Source: Serratia nevei
Lineage (GTDB): Bacteria; Pseudomonadota; Gammaproteobacteria; Enterobacterales; Enterobacteriaceae
Length of the DNA stretch: 64,000 nt
NCBI RefSeq assembly: GCF_024160145.1
Contig: NZ_JAMYWQ010000009.1
Location: 1-64,000 of the forward strand
Direction: 5' to 3'
The position numbers and the translations under genes are program-made. Below the pieces are notes generated by a model that saw only the letters and a list, made by a program, of their open reading frames with translations, was not told the origin of the DNA and searched no databases. Of the stretch, positions 45,524 through 54,343 are shown piece by piece (the first letter of the stretch is position 1; every line of letters begins with the position of its first letter).

Positions 45524-46663
45524 TTAGTACAGCGAATGCTTGTTGTTTTCGATGTAGTTCTTGTCGAGGCGACCGAACATTTTGTAGTACGACCAGCTGG
45601 TGTACGCCAAAACGATAGGCACGAAGATCGCCGCCACGACGGTCATCACTTTCAGCGTCAACAGGCTCGACGTCGCGTCCCACATGGTCAGGCTGACGTT
45701 AGGCACGGTGCTGGACGGCATCACGAACGGGAACATGGTGACCCCGGCGGTGAGGATGACGCAGGCGATGGTCAGCGACGAGGTGACGAACGCCAGCGCG
45801 CCTTTCTCCAGACGCGAGAACAGAATGGTGAACAACGGCAGCACCACGCCCAACGCAGGCAACGCCCACAGCAGCGGATACTTGTTGAAGTTGATCAGCC
45901 AGGCGCCGGCCTGATGCGCCACTTCTTTACGCAGCGGGTTGGATTCCGCCAGGGTATTCAGCGCCGAAGTGATGACGTAGCCGTCGATACCTTTTACCAG
46001 CCACACGCCCGCCAGCAGGAAGCACACCGCCATGATCAGCGTCGCGATCTGCGCCGCGGCGCGTGAACGCAGGTGGATCTCGCCGGTGGTGCGCATCTGC
46101 AGATAGGTCGCGCCCTGGGTGACCAGCATGGTCAGGCTGACCACGCCCGCCAACAGGCCGAACGGGTTCAGCAGCTGGAAGAAGTTGCCGGTGTAGAACA
46201 GGCGCAGGTACTCGTCCACGTGGAACGGCACGCCCTGCAGCAGGTTGCCGAACGCCACGCCGAACACCACTGCCGGCACGAAGGAGCCGATAAAGATGCC
46301 CCAGTCCCACATGTTGCGCCAACGGCTGCTCTCCAGCTTGGAACGGTAATCGAAACCGACCGGGCGGAAGAACAAGGCGGCCAACACCAGGATCATGGCG
46401 ACGTAGAAGCCGGAGAAGGCCGCTGCGTACACCATCGGCCAGGCGGCAAACAGCGCGCCGCCGGCGGTGATCAGCCACACCTGGTTACCGTCCCAGTGCG
46501 GGGCGATGGAGTTGATCATCACCCGGCGTTCGGTATCGGTTTTACCGATGATGCGCACCAGGATACCGACGCCCATGTCGAAACCGTCGGTGACGGCGAA
46601 GCCGATCAGCAGTACGCCAACCAGCACCCACCAGATAAATCGCAGTACTTCATAGTCAAACAT
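45524..46663 (-). CDS. cydB: cytochrome bd-I ubiquinol oxidase subunit II
   Basis: 379-residue membrane subunit with eight to nine spans; begins MFDYEVLRFIWWVLVGVLLIGFAVTDGFDMGVG as in E. coli, with conserved WDGNQVWLITAGGALFAAWP. Pairs with CydA; high oxygen affinity oxidase used at low oxygen. Confidence 0.97.
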   Translation of the reverse strand: MFDYEVLRFIWWVLVGVLLIGFAVTDGFDMGVGILVRIIGKTDTERRVMINSIAPHWDGNQVWLITAGGALFAAWPMVYAAAFSGFYVAMILVLAALFFRPVGFDYRSKLESSRWRNMWDWGIFIGSFVPAVVFGVAFGNLLQGVPFHVDEYLRLFYTGNFFQLLNPFGLLAGVVSLTMLVTQGATYLQMRTTGEIHLRSRAAAQIATLIMAVCFLLAGVWLVKGIDGYVITSALNTLAESNPLRKEVAHQAGAWLINFNKYPLLWALPALGVVLPLFTILFSRLEKGALAFVTSSLTIACVILTAGVTMFPFVMPSSTVPNVSLTMWDATSSLLTLKVMTVVAAIFVPIVLAYTSWSYYKMFGRLDKNYIENNKHSLY

Positions 46664-46677
46664 ACGTGGACTCCTGT

Positions 46678-48246
46678 TTAGCGCGCTTCCTGCACGGCGG
46701 CAGTCGGTTGTTCAAAGTGGTAGCGGCCGGTTTTCAGGCTGCTTGGACCCAGACGCGCAAACTTGAACATCAGGTACATTTCAGCCACCAGGAACAGGGT
46801 GTACAAGCCGCAGATCAGCCCCATCGAGAACAGAATGTCGCCCGCGGTCAGCGAAGAGTTGGCGACCGCCGTCGGCAGCACTTCACCAATCGCCCACGGT
46901 TGACGGCCGTACTCCGCTACAAACCAGCCGGCTTCCACCGCGATCCACGGCAGTGGCAGGCCATACAGCGCCGCGCGCAGCAGCCATTTTTTCTGGCCGA
47001 TGCGACCGCGCACCACGCTCAGGAACGACAGGCCGATAATCAACAGCATCAGCACGCCACAGGCCACCATGATGCGGAAGGCGAAGTACAGCGGCGCCAC
47101 GCGTGGAATGGAGTCCTTGGTCGCCTGCTGGATCTGCGCTTCCGTCGCGTCGCTGACGTTCGGGGTATAGCGCTTCAGCAGCATGCCGTAGCCCAGATCT
47201 TGCTTGGTTTTGTTGAATTCGGCGCGCACCGCAGGATCGGTGTTGCCGCCGCGCAGCTCTTCCAGCAGCTGGTAGGCTTTCATGCCGTTGCGGATACGCA
47301 CTTCATGCTGCGCCATCAGATCTTTCAGGCCGGTGACCTGAGTGTCCGTGGAGCGGGTGGCGATCAAACCAAGCGCATACGGGATCTGAATAGAGAAGGA
47401 GTTTTCCATCTTGTCCTGATCGGGAATGCCGAACAGGGTGAAGGACGCCGGTGCCGGCTGGGTATCCCATTCCGCTTCGATGGCAGCCAGTTTGGTTTTC
47501 TGCACGTCGCCCATTTCGTAACCGGATTCGTCACCCAGCACGATCACCGACAGTACCGCAGCCATACCGAAGCTGGCGGCGATGGCGAAGGAGCGCTTGG
47601 CGAAGGCGATGTCGCGGCCTTTCAACAGGTAGTAAGCGCTGATGCCCAGCACGAACATCGCGCCGGTGGTGTAGCCGGCCGCCACGGTGTGAACGAATTT
47701 CACCTGCGCAACCGGGTTAAGCACCAGTTCGGAGAAGCTGACCATCTCCATGCGCATGGTTTCGAAGTTGAAATCCGACGCGATCGGGTTCTGCATCCAG
47801 CCGTTGGCGACCAGGATCCACAGCGCGGACAGGTTGGAGCCGAGGGCCACGAACCAGGTTACCGCCATGTGCTGCACCTTGCTCAGACGATCCCAGCCGA
47901 AGAAGAACAGGCCGACCAGCGTCGATTCAAGGAAGAACGCCATCAAACCTTCGATAGCCAGAGGGGCCCCGAAGATATCGCCGACGTAGTGAGAGAAATA
48001 CGACCAGTTAGTCCCGAACTGGAACTCCATGGTCAAACCGGTGGCCACACCCAGAGCAAAGTTAATCGCAAATAACTTTCCCCAGAATTTGGTCATGTCT
48101 TTATAGATTTGTTTGCCAGACAGGACATATACCGTTTCCATAATTGCCAGCAAGAACGCCATACCGAGCGTTAATGGGACAAATAAGAAATGGTACATCG
48201 CCGTTAAAGCAAACTGTAAGCGCGACAGTTCGACAATATCAAACAT
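46678..48246 (-). CDS. cydA: cytochrome bd-I ubiquinol oxidase subunit I
   Basis: 522 residues, same length as E. coli CydA. Haem ligand His19 in [15 protein letters not shown], His near 186 in [10 protein letters not shown], and Met in the [12 protein letters not shown] region context are conserved; the Q-loop (about 240-380) contains [32 protein letters not shown]. The start ATG 48246 ([15 protein letters not shown]) follows AAGGAG; 12 upstream in-frame codons are not used. Confidence 0.96.
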   Translation of the reverse strand: MFDIVELSRLQFALTAMYHFLFVPLTLGMAFLLAIMETVYVLSGKQIYKDMTKFWGKLFAINFALGVATGLTMEFQFGTNWSYFSHYVGDIFGAPLAIEGLMAFFLESTLVGLFFFGWDRLSKVQHMAVTWFVALGSNLSALWILVANGWMQNPIASDFNFETMRMEMVSFSELVLNPVAQVKFVHTVAAGYTTGAMFVLGISAYYLLKGRDIAFAKRSFAIAASFGMAAVLSVIVLGDESGYEMGDVQKTKLAAIEAEWDTQPAPASFTLFGIPDQDKMENSFSIQIPYALGLIATRSTDTQVTGLKDLMAQHEVRIRNGMKAYQLLEELRGGNTDPAVRAEFNKTKQDLGYGMLLKRYTPNVSDATEAQIQQATKDSIPRVAPLYFAFRIMVACGVLMLLIIGLSFLSVVRGRIGQKKWLLRAALYGLPLPWIAVEAGWFVAEYGRQPWAIGEVLPTAVANSSLTAGDILFSMGLICGLYTLFLVAEMYLMFKFARLGPSSLKTGRYHFEQPTAAVQEAR

Positions 48247-48551
48247 CTTGACTCCTTGCTCCTCGCAGGAAGACTCCGACACGCGGTTATCGGCACGCTT
48301 CTTTCAAAGCCGCCAGTAACGCCCCGCAGTGAATGCCCTTAAACACAACAAATTTGATCCAGCTTCTCCGCTTTCAACCGCACACTCGGCCAATAGCCCC
48401 TCGGGCCGCCGACAAGCACGCCACTGAAAACCGACAACGGGTAACAAATGCAACAAGATCAACCATCCATAATCACAATATGGATGATACTCGCCCAATC
48501 CCACACAATAAATAGGTTTTTACGTGACGTGGGTTAGACTTTTGGTTACAG

Positions 48552-48593
48552 GTCAAATCTTAGCCGAAAGAGGTACTTCGGGCTAATTTGATC
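48552..48593. repeat. imperfect inverted repeat in the cydA leader
   Basis: TTAGCCGAA (48560-48568) pairs with TTCGGGCTAA (48577-48586, one bulge), and the flanking GTCAAAT/ATTTGATC extends the pairing, giving a roughly 16-bp imperfect stem about 310 bp upstream of cydA. Confidence 0.55.
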
Positions 48594-48706
48594 TGAGACA
48601 ATTTAAGCCTATCCGCATCTTATTTCCATATTCATCAGCACATTTCGCATAATTTTCTTAGGGTCATGTTGCGCAATGGTTTAATTGTTTTTTAATGATA
48701 TTTTTG

Positions 48707-48722
48707 TGTTAAATAAATGTAA
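48707..48722. promoter_or_regulatory. possible ArcA site upstream of cydA
   Basis: TGTTAAATAAATGTAA resembles the ArcA consensus TGTTAATTAAATGTTAA with one deletion and one change. Consistent with ArcA activation of cyd genes in E. coli. Confidence 0.4.
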
Positions 48723-48929
48723 TTTAAAAGAACCGCCATTGTATTATTACGCGCTTATTATGCGACATAATTAACCTTTTATTTCCAATAAGCCGTGACA
48801 GTGACAGCAGTCACAAAACAACAAATCTCTCTCCAATATTAGTCTATTTCTCGCGATGGGATCGTAAAGGTTACGATTTTGTAGCAAAATGACCACTTAT
48901 GTTAAAATTTCATTGAGCGACAATAACTT

Positions 48930-50828
48930 ATGAAAAAAATCATCTTTGCCTCTGTCTTGGGACTCTCGGGAAACGTCATGGCCGCCGAAACGGTAAATAT
49001 CACCCTGCTGGGCACCTCCGATCTGCACGGCACCTTCGTGCCCTGGGACTATGCCGGCGACACGGAAAATCTGGCGGGCAGCCTGAGCCAGATAGCCACC
49101 CAGGTCAAAACGGTGCGGGCCGAGCAGCCTAACCTGATCCTGGTGGACGCCGGCGACACCATTCAGGGCAACTTCGTCGAAACCTTCAAGCATGAGGCCG
49201 TCAGCCCGATGATGCTGGGCCTCAACGCGCTCAATTACGACGTCTGGGTGATGGGCAACCACGAGTTCGACTTCGGCCTGCCGGTGCTGGCCACCTCGCT
49301 CAAGCAGTTCAAGGGCGCGGCGCTGGCGGGCAATATCGTCTGGGACAACGGCAACCCCTATCTGCCCGCCTACACCATCGTCGAGCGTCAGGGCGTGAAG
49401 ATCGGCATTATCGGCATGGACACGCCGATGACCGCAGAATTCGCCAAGGGCACCGATCGCATCAAAGGGCTGAACTTCACCGATCCGGTGCAGGCGGTGA
49501 AACAGGTCATCCGGCAAATCGACGGCCAGGTCGACGCCATCGTGCTGGTGGCGCATATGGGTATCGACAACGAAAATCAGCGCCCGGGCACCGGCGTGGC
49601 CGACATCGCCAACGCCAACCCGGAGCTGGCGGCGATCGTCGCCGGCCATATGCATGTGAAGATCGACAAAGCGGTGGTTAACGGCGTCATCATCACCGAG
49701 CCGGATAAATACGGCCGCGCGCTGTCGCGCATCGATCTGCAGTTTGAACGCCGCGACGGCAAATTCACACTGATCGACAAAAACAGCTACACCTACCCGA
49801 TCACAGGGCTGTCGCCGGACAGCGCCATGCAAGCGCTCTACCAGCCGTACCATGACATTTTGCGCGCCAACGCCAACCGGGTCGTGGCGAAGCTGAGCGG
49901 CAGCGATCTGGTACCCGCCGACGAATTTCGCGGCATTCCCCAGGTGCACGTGCAGGACACCGGCATCAGCGCGCTGTTCCAGCAGGCCGCCCGCCACTAT
50001 GCGCCGCTGGCGCAGGTGATCGCCCTGCAGATCGACAACGATCGCGCCAAGCTGGACGTCGGCGACATCAAGGCCAAGGACATCGCCTTTAACTACCAAT
50101 ACGCCGGCGGCGAGATCACCGTGTATCAGCTCAACGGCAAAGCGCTTAAACGCTACATGGAGTGGTCCGCCGGCTACTTCAATCAGCTGCATCCGGGCGA
50201 CGTCACCTACAGTTTTAACCCGGCGCGGCGTTCGTCCAAATATTCCACCAACGATTTCTTCGACGGCGTCACTTACACCATCGACCTGCGCCAACCTGCC
50301 GGCTCGCGCATCGTCGCTCTGCGTCTGACGGACGGCACGCCGGTCACCGACGATATGCCGATCCGCCTGGGCATGAACAGTTACCGCATGGGCCACCTGA
50401 CGCAAAAGGGTGGCGCGCTGGCGGGGCAATCCTTCCCGGTGCTGTTCGACAGCAAAGCGCAATACGGTGAAGAAGAAGGCACTATTCGCCATCTGACCCT
50501 GCGCTACCTGACGGAGGTGAAACACGGCCACTATCAGGGCGTGCCGCCGCAGCGCTGGAAGCTGATCGGCATGGAGGGTTACGAACCGCAGCGGGCGATC
50601 GTCAAACGGCTGCTCAATGAGGGCGTTATCCAGGTGCCGACCACCGACGACGGCCGCTACACCAACATCGCGTCGATCAATGTCAAAGACGCGCTGTTCC
50701 GCAGCACCGACGATTACCGCGCCGCCCTCACCTCGCTGGAGCAGCAGCGGCAAGCCGCTGCGGATCCGGTGCAACAGCGCCGGCTGCAGGATCGGATCGC
50801 CTTGATCAAGGCGCTCAACAACTTCTGA
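48930..50828 (+). CDS. periplasmic UshA-like bifunctional metallophosphatase/5'-nucleotidase
   Basis: 632 residues: signal peptide (MKKIIFASVLGLSGNVMA/A), metallophosphatase domain (about 22-300) with dinuclear-metal motifs GTSDLHG, VDAGDTIQG, GNHEFD, VAHMG and AGHMH, then a 5'-nucleotidase C-terminal domain (about 340-540; NYQYAGGEITVYQLNGKALKRYMEW, DGVTYTIDL) that binds the nucleotide. Related to UshA/CpdB/YfkN; exact substrate (5'-nucleotide, UDP-sugar or 2',3'-cyclic nucleotide) not determined. Inserted between cyd and suc operons. The last 80 residues form a helical extension. Confidence 0.88.
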   Translation: MKKIIFASVLGLSGNVMAAETVNITLLGTSDLHGTFVPWDYAGDTENLAGSLSQIATQVKTVRAEQPNLILVDAGDTIQGNFVETFKHEAVSPMMLGLNALNYDVWVMGNHEFDFGLPVLATSLKQFKGAALAGNIVWDNGNPYLPAYTIVERQGVKIGIIGMDTPMTAEFAKGTDRIKGLNFTDPVQAVKQVIRQIDGQVDAIVLVAHMGIDNENQRPGTGVADIANANPELAAIVAGHMHVKIDKAVVNGVIITEPDKYGRALSRIDLQFERRDGKFTLIDKNSYTYPITGLSPDSAMQALYQPYHDILRANANRVVAKLSGSDLVPADEFRGIPQVHVQDTGISALFQQAARHYAPLAQVIALQIDNDRAKLDVGDIKAKDIAFNYQYAGGEITVYQLNGKALKRYMEWSAGYFNQLHPGDVTYSFNPARRSSKYSTNDFFDGVTYTIDLRQPAGSRIVALRLTDGTPVTDDMPIRLGMNSYRMGHLTQKGGALAGQSFPVLFDSKAQYGEEEGTIRHLTLRYLTEVKHGHYQGVPPQRWKLIGMEGYEPQRAIVKRLLNEGVIQVPTTDDGRYTNIASINVKDALFRSTDDYRAALTSLEQQRQAAADPVQQRRLQDRIALIKALNNF

Positions 50829-50837
50829 TCTTCACCC

Positions 50838-50864
50838 ATAAAAAAGGCCACCCAATGGGTGGCC
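50838..50864 (-). terminator. rho-independent terminator of the sdh-suc operon
   Basis: On the minus strand GGCCACCC, loop ATT, GGGTGGCC and TTTTTTATGG, 36 bp after the sucD stop. In E. coli the matching 3' end yields the small RNA SdhX; conservation here is not checked. Confidence 0.9.
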
Positions 50865-50900
50865 AAACATGTCGAGATATTGTTATTTCGTACTAAATTC

Positions 50901-51773
50901 TTAGCGCTTCAGCACCGCTTTTACCGCGTCGCCGATGTCCGCCAGGCTGCGAACGGTTTTCACGCCCGCCGCTTCCAGCGCAGCAAACTTCTCGTCCGCC
51001 GTGCCTTTGCCGCCGGCGATGATGGCGCCCGCGTGGCCCATACGCTTGCCTTTCGGCGCGGTCACGCCGGCGATATAGCCGACAACCGGTTTGGTGACGT
51101 GTTCTTTGATGTAAGCTGCCGCTTCTTCTTCAGCGCTGCCGCCGATCTCACCGATCATCACGATCGCTTCGGTCTGCGGATCCTGCTGGAACATCTTCAG
51201 GATATCGATGAAGTTGGAGCCCGGGATCGGGTCGCCGCCGATGCCCACGCAGGTGGACTGGCCCAGACCGGCATCGGTGGTTTGTTTCACCGCTTCATAG
51301 GTCAGGGTACCGGAGCGGGAAACGATGCCCACTTTGCCCGGCAGGTGGATGTGGCCAGGCATGATGCCGATTTTGCACTCGCCCGGGGTGATCACGCCTG
51401 GGCAGTTCGGCCCGATCATGCGCACGCCGGCTTCGTCCAGCTTCACTTTCACGGTCAGCATGTCCAGGGTCGGGATGCCTTCGGTGATGGTGATGATCAG
51501 TTTGATGCCGGCATCGATCGCTTCCAGGATGGAGTCTTTGCAGAACGGTGCTGGAACGTAGATCACGGAGGCCGTCGCGCCAGTCGCTTCAACCGCTTCG
51601 CGCACGGTGTTGAACACCGGCAGGCCCAGGTGCTGAGTGCCGCCTTTGCCCGGGGTTACGCCGCCAACCATTTTGGTGCCGTAAGCGATAGCTTGTTCGG
51701 AGTGGAAAGTCCCCTGGCTACCGGTGAAGCCCTGGCAAATTACTTTGGTGTTCTTATCGATTAAAATGGACAT
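50901..51773 (-). CDS. sucD: succinyl-CoA synthetase alpha subunit
   Basis: 290 residues; N-terminal Rossmann CoA-binding domain ([30 protein letters not shown]) and the phospho-His in GHAGAI ([11 protein letters not shown], about 246). Converts succinyl-CoA to succinate with ATP formation. ATG overlaps the sucC stop by one base (TAATG). Confidence 0.97.
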   Translation of the reverse strand: MSILIDKNTKVICQGFTGSQGTFHSEQAIAYGTKMVGGVTPGKGGTQHLGLPVFNTVREAVEATGATASVIYVPAPFCKDSILEAIDAGIKLIITITEGIPTLDMLTVKVKLDEAGVRMIGPNCPGVITPGECKIGIMPGHIHLPGKVGIVSRSGTLTYEAVKQTTDAGLGQSTCVGIGGDPIPGSNFIDILKMFQQDPQTEAIVMIGEIGGSAEEEAAAYIKEHVTKPVVGYIAGVTAPKGKRMGHAGAIIAGGKGTADEKFAALEAAGVKTVRSLADIGDAVKAVLKR

Positions 51774-52939
51774 TATTTACCCTCCACTGCTGCAACAACT
51801 TGCTGAGCCGCATCAGTCAGGCTGGTCGCAGCAATGATATTCAGGCCGCTGTCCGCCAGTTTCTTGGCGCCCAGTTCGGCGTTGTTCCCTTCCAAACGCA
51901 CCACCACCGGGACGTTAACGCCCACTTCGGCCACTGCGCCGATGATGCCGTCGGCGATCAGATCGCAACGTACGATACCACCGAAGATGTTAACCAGAAC
52001 CGCTTTCACCTTGTCGTCGGACAGGATGATTTTGAACGCTTCGGTCACGCGCTCTTTGGTCGCGCCGCCGCCTACGTCCAGGAAGTTGGCCGGTTCGCCG
52101 CCGTGCAGTTTAACGATGTCCATGGTGCCCATCGCCAGGCCGGCGCCGTTAACCATGCAGCCGATGTTGCCGTCGAGGGCAACGTAGTTCAGCTCCCACT
52201 GAGCCGCACGGGATTCGCGCTCGTCTTCCTGGGAAGGGTCACGCATTTCACGCAGTTCCGGCTGGCGGAACAGGGCGTTGCCGTCGGCGCCCAGTTTGCC
52301 GTCCAGGCATACCAGATCGCCCTGCTTGGTGATCACCAGCGGGTTGATCTCAACCATCGCCAGGTCACGCTCCAGGAACAGCGTCGCCAGGCCCATGAAG
52401 ATCTTGGCGAACTGGCTGACTTGCTTACCGGTCAGGCCCAGTTTGAAGGCCAGCTCACGGCCCTGATAAGGCTGTGGACCCGCCAGCGGATCGATGGTCA
52501 TTTTGTGGATCAGTTCAGGGGTTTCTTCCGCCACTTTCTCGATTTCCACGCCGCCTTCGGTAGACGCCATGAACACGATGCGACGGGTCGCGCGGTCTAC
52601 GACGGCGCCCAGGTACAGTTCTTTATCGATGTCGGTCGCCGCTTCAACCAGGATCTGGTTAACCGGCTGGCCCAGCGCGTCAGTCTGGTAAGTCACCAGA
52701 CGTTTGCCCAACCAGGCTTCCGCGAAAGCACGGATATCTTCTTTGCTGTTGACGACTTTAACGCCGCCCGCTTTACCGCGGCCGCCAGCATGAACCTGAC
52801 ATTTCACCACCCACGGGCCGGAGCCGATTTTGGATGCGGCTTCTTCTGCTTCACGCGGAGTGGTACAGGCGTAACCGGTTGGTGCCGGCATGCCATACCG
52901 AGCAAACAGCTGTTTTGCCTGATATTCGTGTAAATTCAT
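51773..52939 (-). CDS. sucC: succinyl-CoA synthetase beta subunit
   Basis: 388 residues, ATP-grasp domain ([45 protein letters not shown]) and C-terminal ligase domain ([40 protein letters not shown]). Same length as in E. coli. Confidence 0.97.
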   Translation of the reverse strand: MNLHEYQAKQLFARYGMPAPTGYACTTPREAEEAASKIGSGPWVVKCQVHAGGRGKAGGVKVVNSKEDIRAFAEAWLGKRLVTYQTDALGQPVNQILVEAATDIDKELYLGAVVDRATRRIVFMASTEGGVEIEKVAEETPELIHKMTIDPLAGPQPYQGRELAFKLGLTGKQVSQFAKIFMGLATLFLERDLAMVEINPLVITKQGDLVCLDGKLGADGNALFRQPELREMRDPSQEDERESRAAQWELNYVALDGNIGCMVNGAGLAMGTMDIVKLHGGEPANFLDVGGGATKERVTEAFKIILSDDKVKAVLVNIFGGIVRCDLIADGIIGAVAEVGVNVPVVVRLEGNNAELGAKKLADSGLNIIAATSLTDAAQQVVAAVEGK

Positions 52940-53029
52940 GATGTTCTATCCATTCAGTTCTGAAGGTTTTTAGCCGGACCATTATTACGCGGCAAACCGC
53001 ATGGTTTTCCGGCCACATAGCACAGAGTG

Positions 53030-53051
53030 CGGGCGCGGCATGCCGCGCCCG
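53030..53051. repeat. perfect 22-bp palindrome between sucB and sucC
   Basis: Fully self-complementary GC-rich sequence centred on GCATGC (core GGCGCGGCATGCCGCGCC), 10 bp from the sucB stop. In RNA it makes a tight stem-loop between two operon genes. Confidence 0.7.
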
Positions 53052-53061
53052 GCAAGGGTTA

Positions 53062-54279
53062 CTAGACGTCCAGCAGCAGACGAGCCGGATCTTCCAGCAT
53101 CTCTTTGACCGTCACCAGATAACCGACGGATTCTTTACCGTCGATCAGGCGGTGGTCATAAGACAGCGCCAGATACATCATCGGCTGGATCACCACCTGA
53201 CCATTGACCGCCATTGGGCGATCTTTGATGGCGTGCATGCCCAGGATGGCGCTCTGCGGCGGGTTGATGATCGGGGTGGACATCAGGGAGCCGAATACGC
53301 CGCCGTTGGTAATGGTGAAGTTACCGCCGGTCAGCTCTTCCACGGTCAGTTTGCCGTCGCGGCCCTTAACGGCCAGCTCTTTGATTTTCTTCTCGATGTC
53401 AGCCATGCTCATGGCGTCTACATCGCGCAGTACCGGCGTCACCAGGCCACGCGGGGTAGAAACCGCGATGCTGATGTCGAAGTAGTTGTGGTAAACCACG
53501 TCGGAACCGTCGATCGACGCATTCACTTCCGGGAAGCGCTTCAGCGCTTCAACCACTGCCTTGATGTAGAAGGACATGAAGCCCAGACGCACGCCGTGGC
53601 GCTTCTCGAAGGCTTCGCCGTACTGCTTGCGCAGGTCCATGATCGGCTGCATGTTGATTTCGTTGAAGGTGGTCAGCATCGCGGTGCTGTTCTTCGCTTC
53701 CAGCAGACGCTCGGCGACGCGTTTGCGCAGGCGGGTCATCGGCACGCGTTTTTCGCTGCGGCCGGCCAGAGCAGGCTGCGGTGCGGCTTCAGCGGCGGCG
53801 GCCGGTTTGGCAGCGGCGCCGCCTTTGGCCAGGTGCGCTTCCACGTCTTCACGCGTGATGCGGCCACCCACGCCGGTGCCTTTGATAGCGCCGGCATCGA
53901 GATCGTGTTCGGCAATCAGGCGGCGAATCGCCGGGCTGAGCGCGTCATTGCTTTCTTCTTCCAGGCTCGCGGTAGCGCGCTGCGCAGGCGTGGCTTCTTT
54001 CTCCTGGCTCTTCTCAGCGGTCGGCTTGCCGGAGCTGTCGCCCGGACGGATGCGGCCGAGCAGCTGGCGAGACAGCACGGTCGCGCCCTCTTCCTCCACG
54101 ATGGCATCGAGAATGCCCGCTTCACTGGCCGGTACTTCCAACACGACTTTGTCGGTTTCGATTTCAACCAGAACTTCATCACGCTGCACGCTGTCGCCCG
54201 GTTTTTTGTGCCAGGTGGCTACGGTCGCATCGGCAACCGATTCAGGAAGGTCAGGAACCAGAATATCTACGCTACTCAT
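53062..54279 (-). CDS. sucB: dihydrolipoyl succinyltransferase (E2 of 2-oxoglutarate dehydrogenase)
   Basis: 405 residues: lipoyl domain (1-77) with [13 protein letters not shown] (lipoyl Lys about 44), peripheral-subunit-binding domain (about 112-148; [33 protein letters not shown]), and catalytic core with HRLIDG (His about 376). Forms the 24-mer core of the complex. Confidence 0.97.
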   Translation of the reverse strand: MSSVDILVPDLPESVADATVATWHKKPGDSVQRDEVLVEIETDKVVLEVPASEAGILDAIVEEEGATVLSRQLLGRIRPGDSSGKPTAEKSQEKEATPAQRATASLEEESNDALSPAIRRLIAEHDLDAGAIKGTGVGGRITREDVEAHLAKGGAAAKPAAAAEAAPQPALAGRSEKRVPMTRLRKRVAERLLEAKNSTAMLTTFNEINMQPIMDLRKQYGEAFEKRHGVRLGFMSFYIKAVVEALKRFPEVNASIDGSDVVYHNYFDISIAVSTPRGLVTPVLRDVDAMSMADIEKKIKELAVKGRDGKLTVEELTGGNFTITNGGVFGSLMSTPIINPPQSAILGMHAIKDRPMAVNGQVVIQPMMYLALSYDHRLIDGKESVGYLVTVKEMLEDPARLLLDV

Positions 54280-54343
54280 TTAGCTTTCCCTTAAGTTTTT
54301 TATCATCTGCTTGCCGGCCCCTCGGCCGGCAAGCGAGCGAACA

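Larger units (their letters stand above)
48247..48929. other. 683-bp AT-rich regulatory region upstream of cydA
   Basis: No ORF of note. It becomes strongly AT-rich toward 48600-48900 and must contain the cydABX promoter(s) on the minus strand and that of the nucleotidase gene on the plus strand. An ArcA-like site and a long inverted repeat are listed separately. A long leader with ArcA control is also known for E. coli cydA. Confidence 0.6.

Noticed and set aside
48897-50774. 625-codon open frame on the minus strand
   Set aside because: Antisense shadow of the nucleotidase gene, caused by high GC at third positions.
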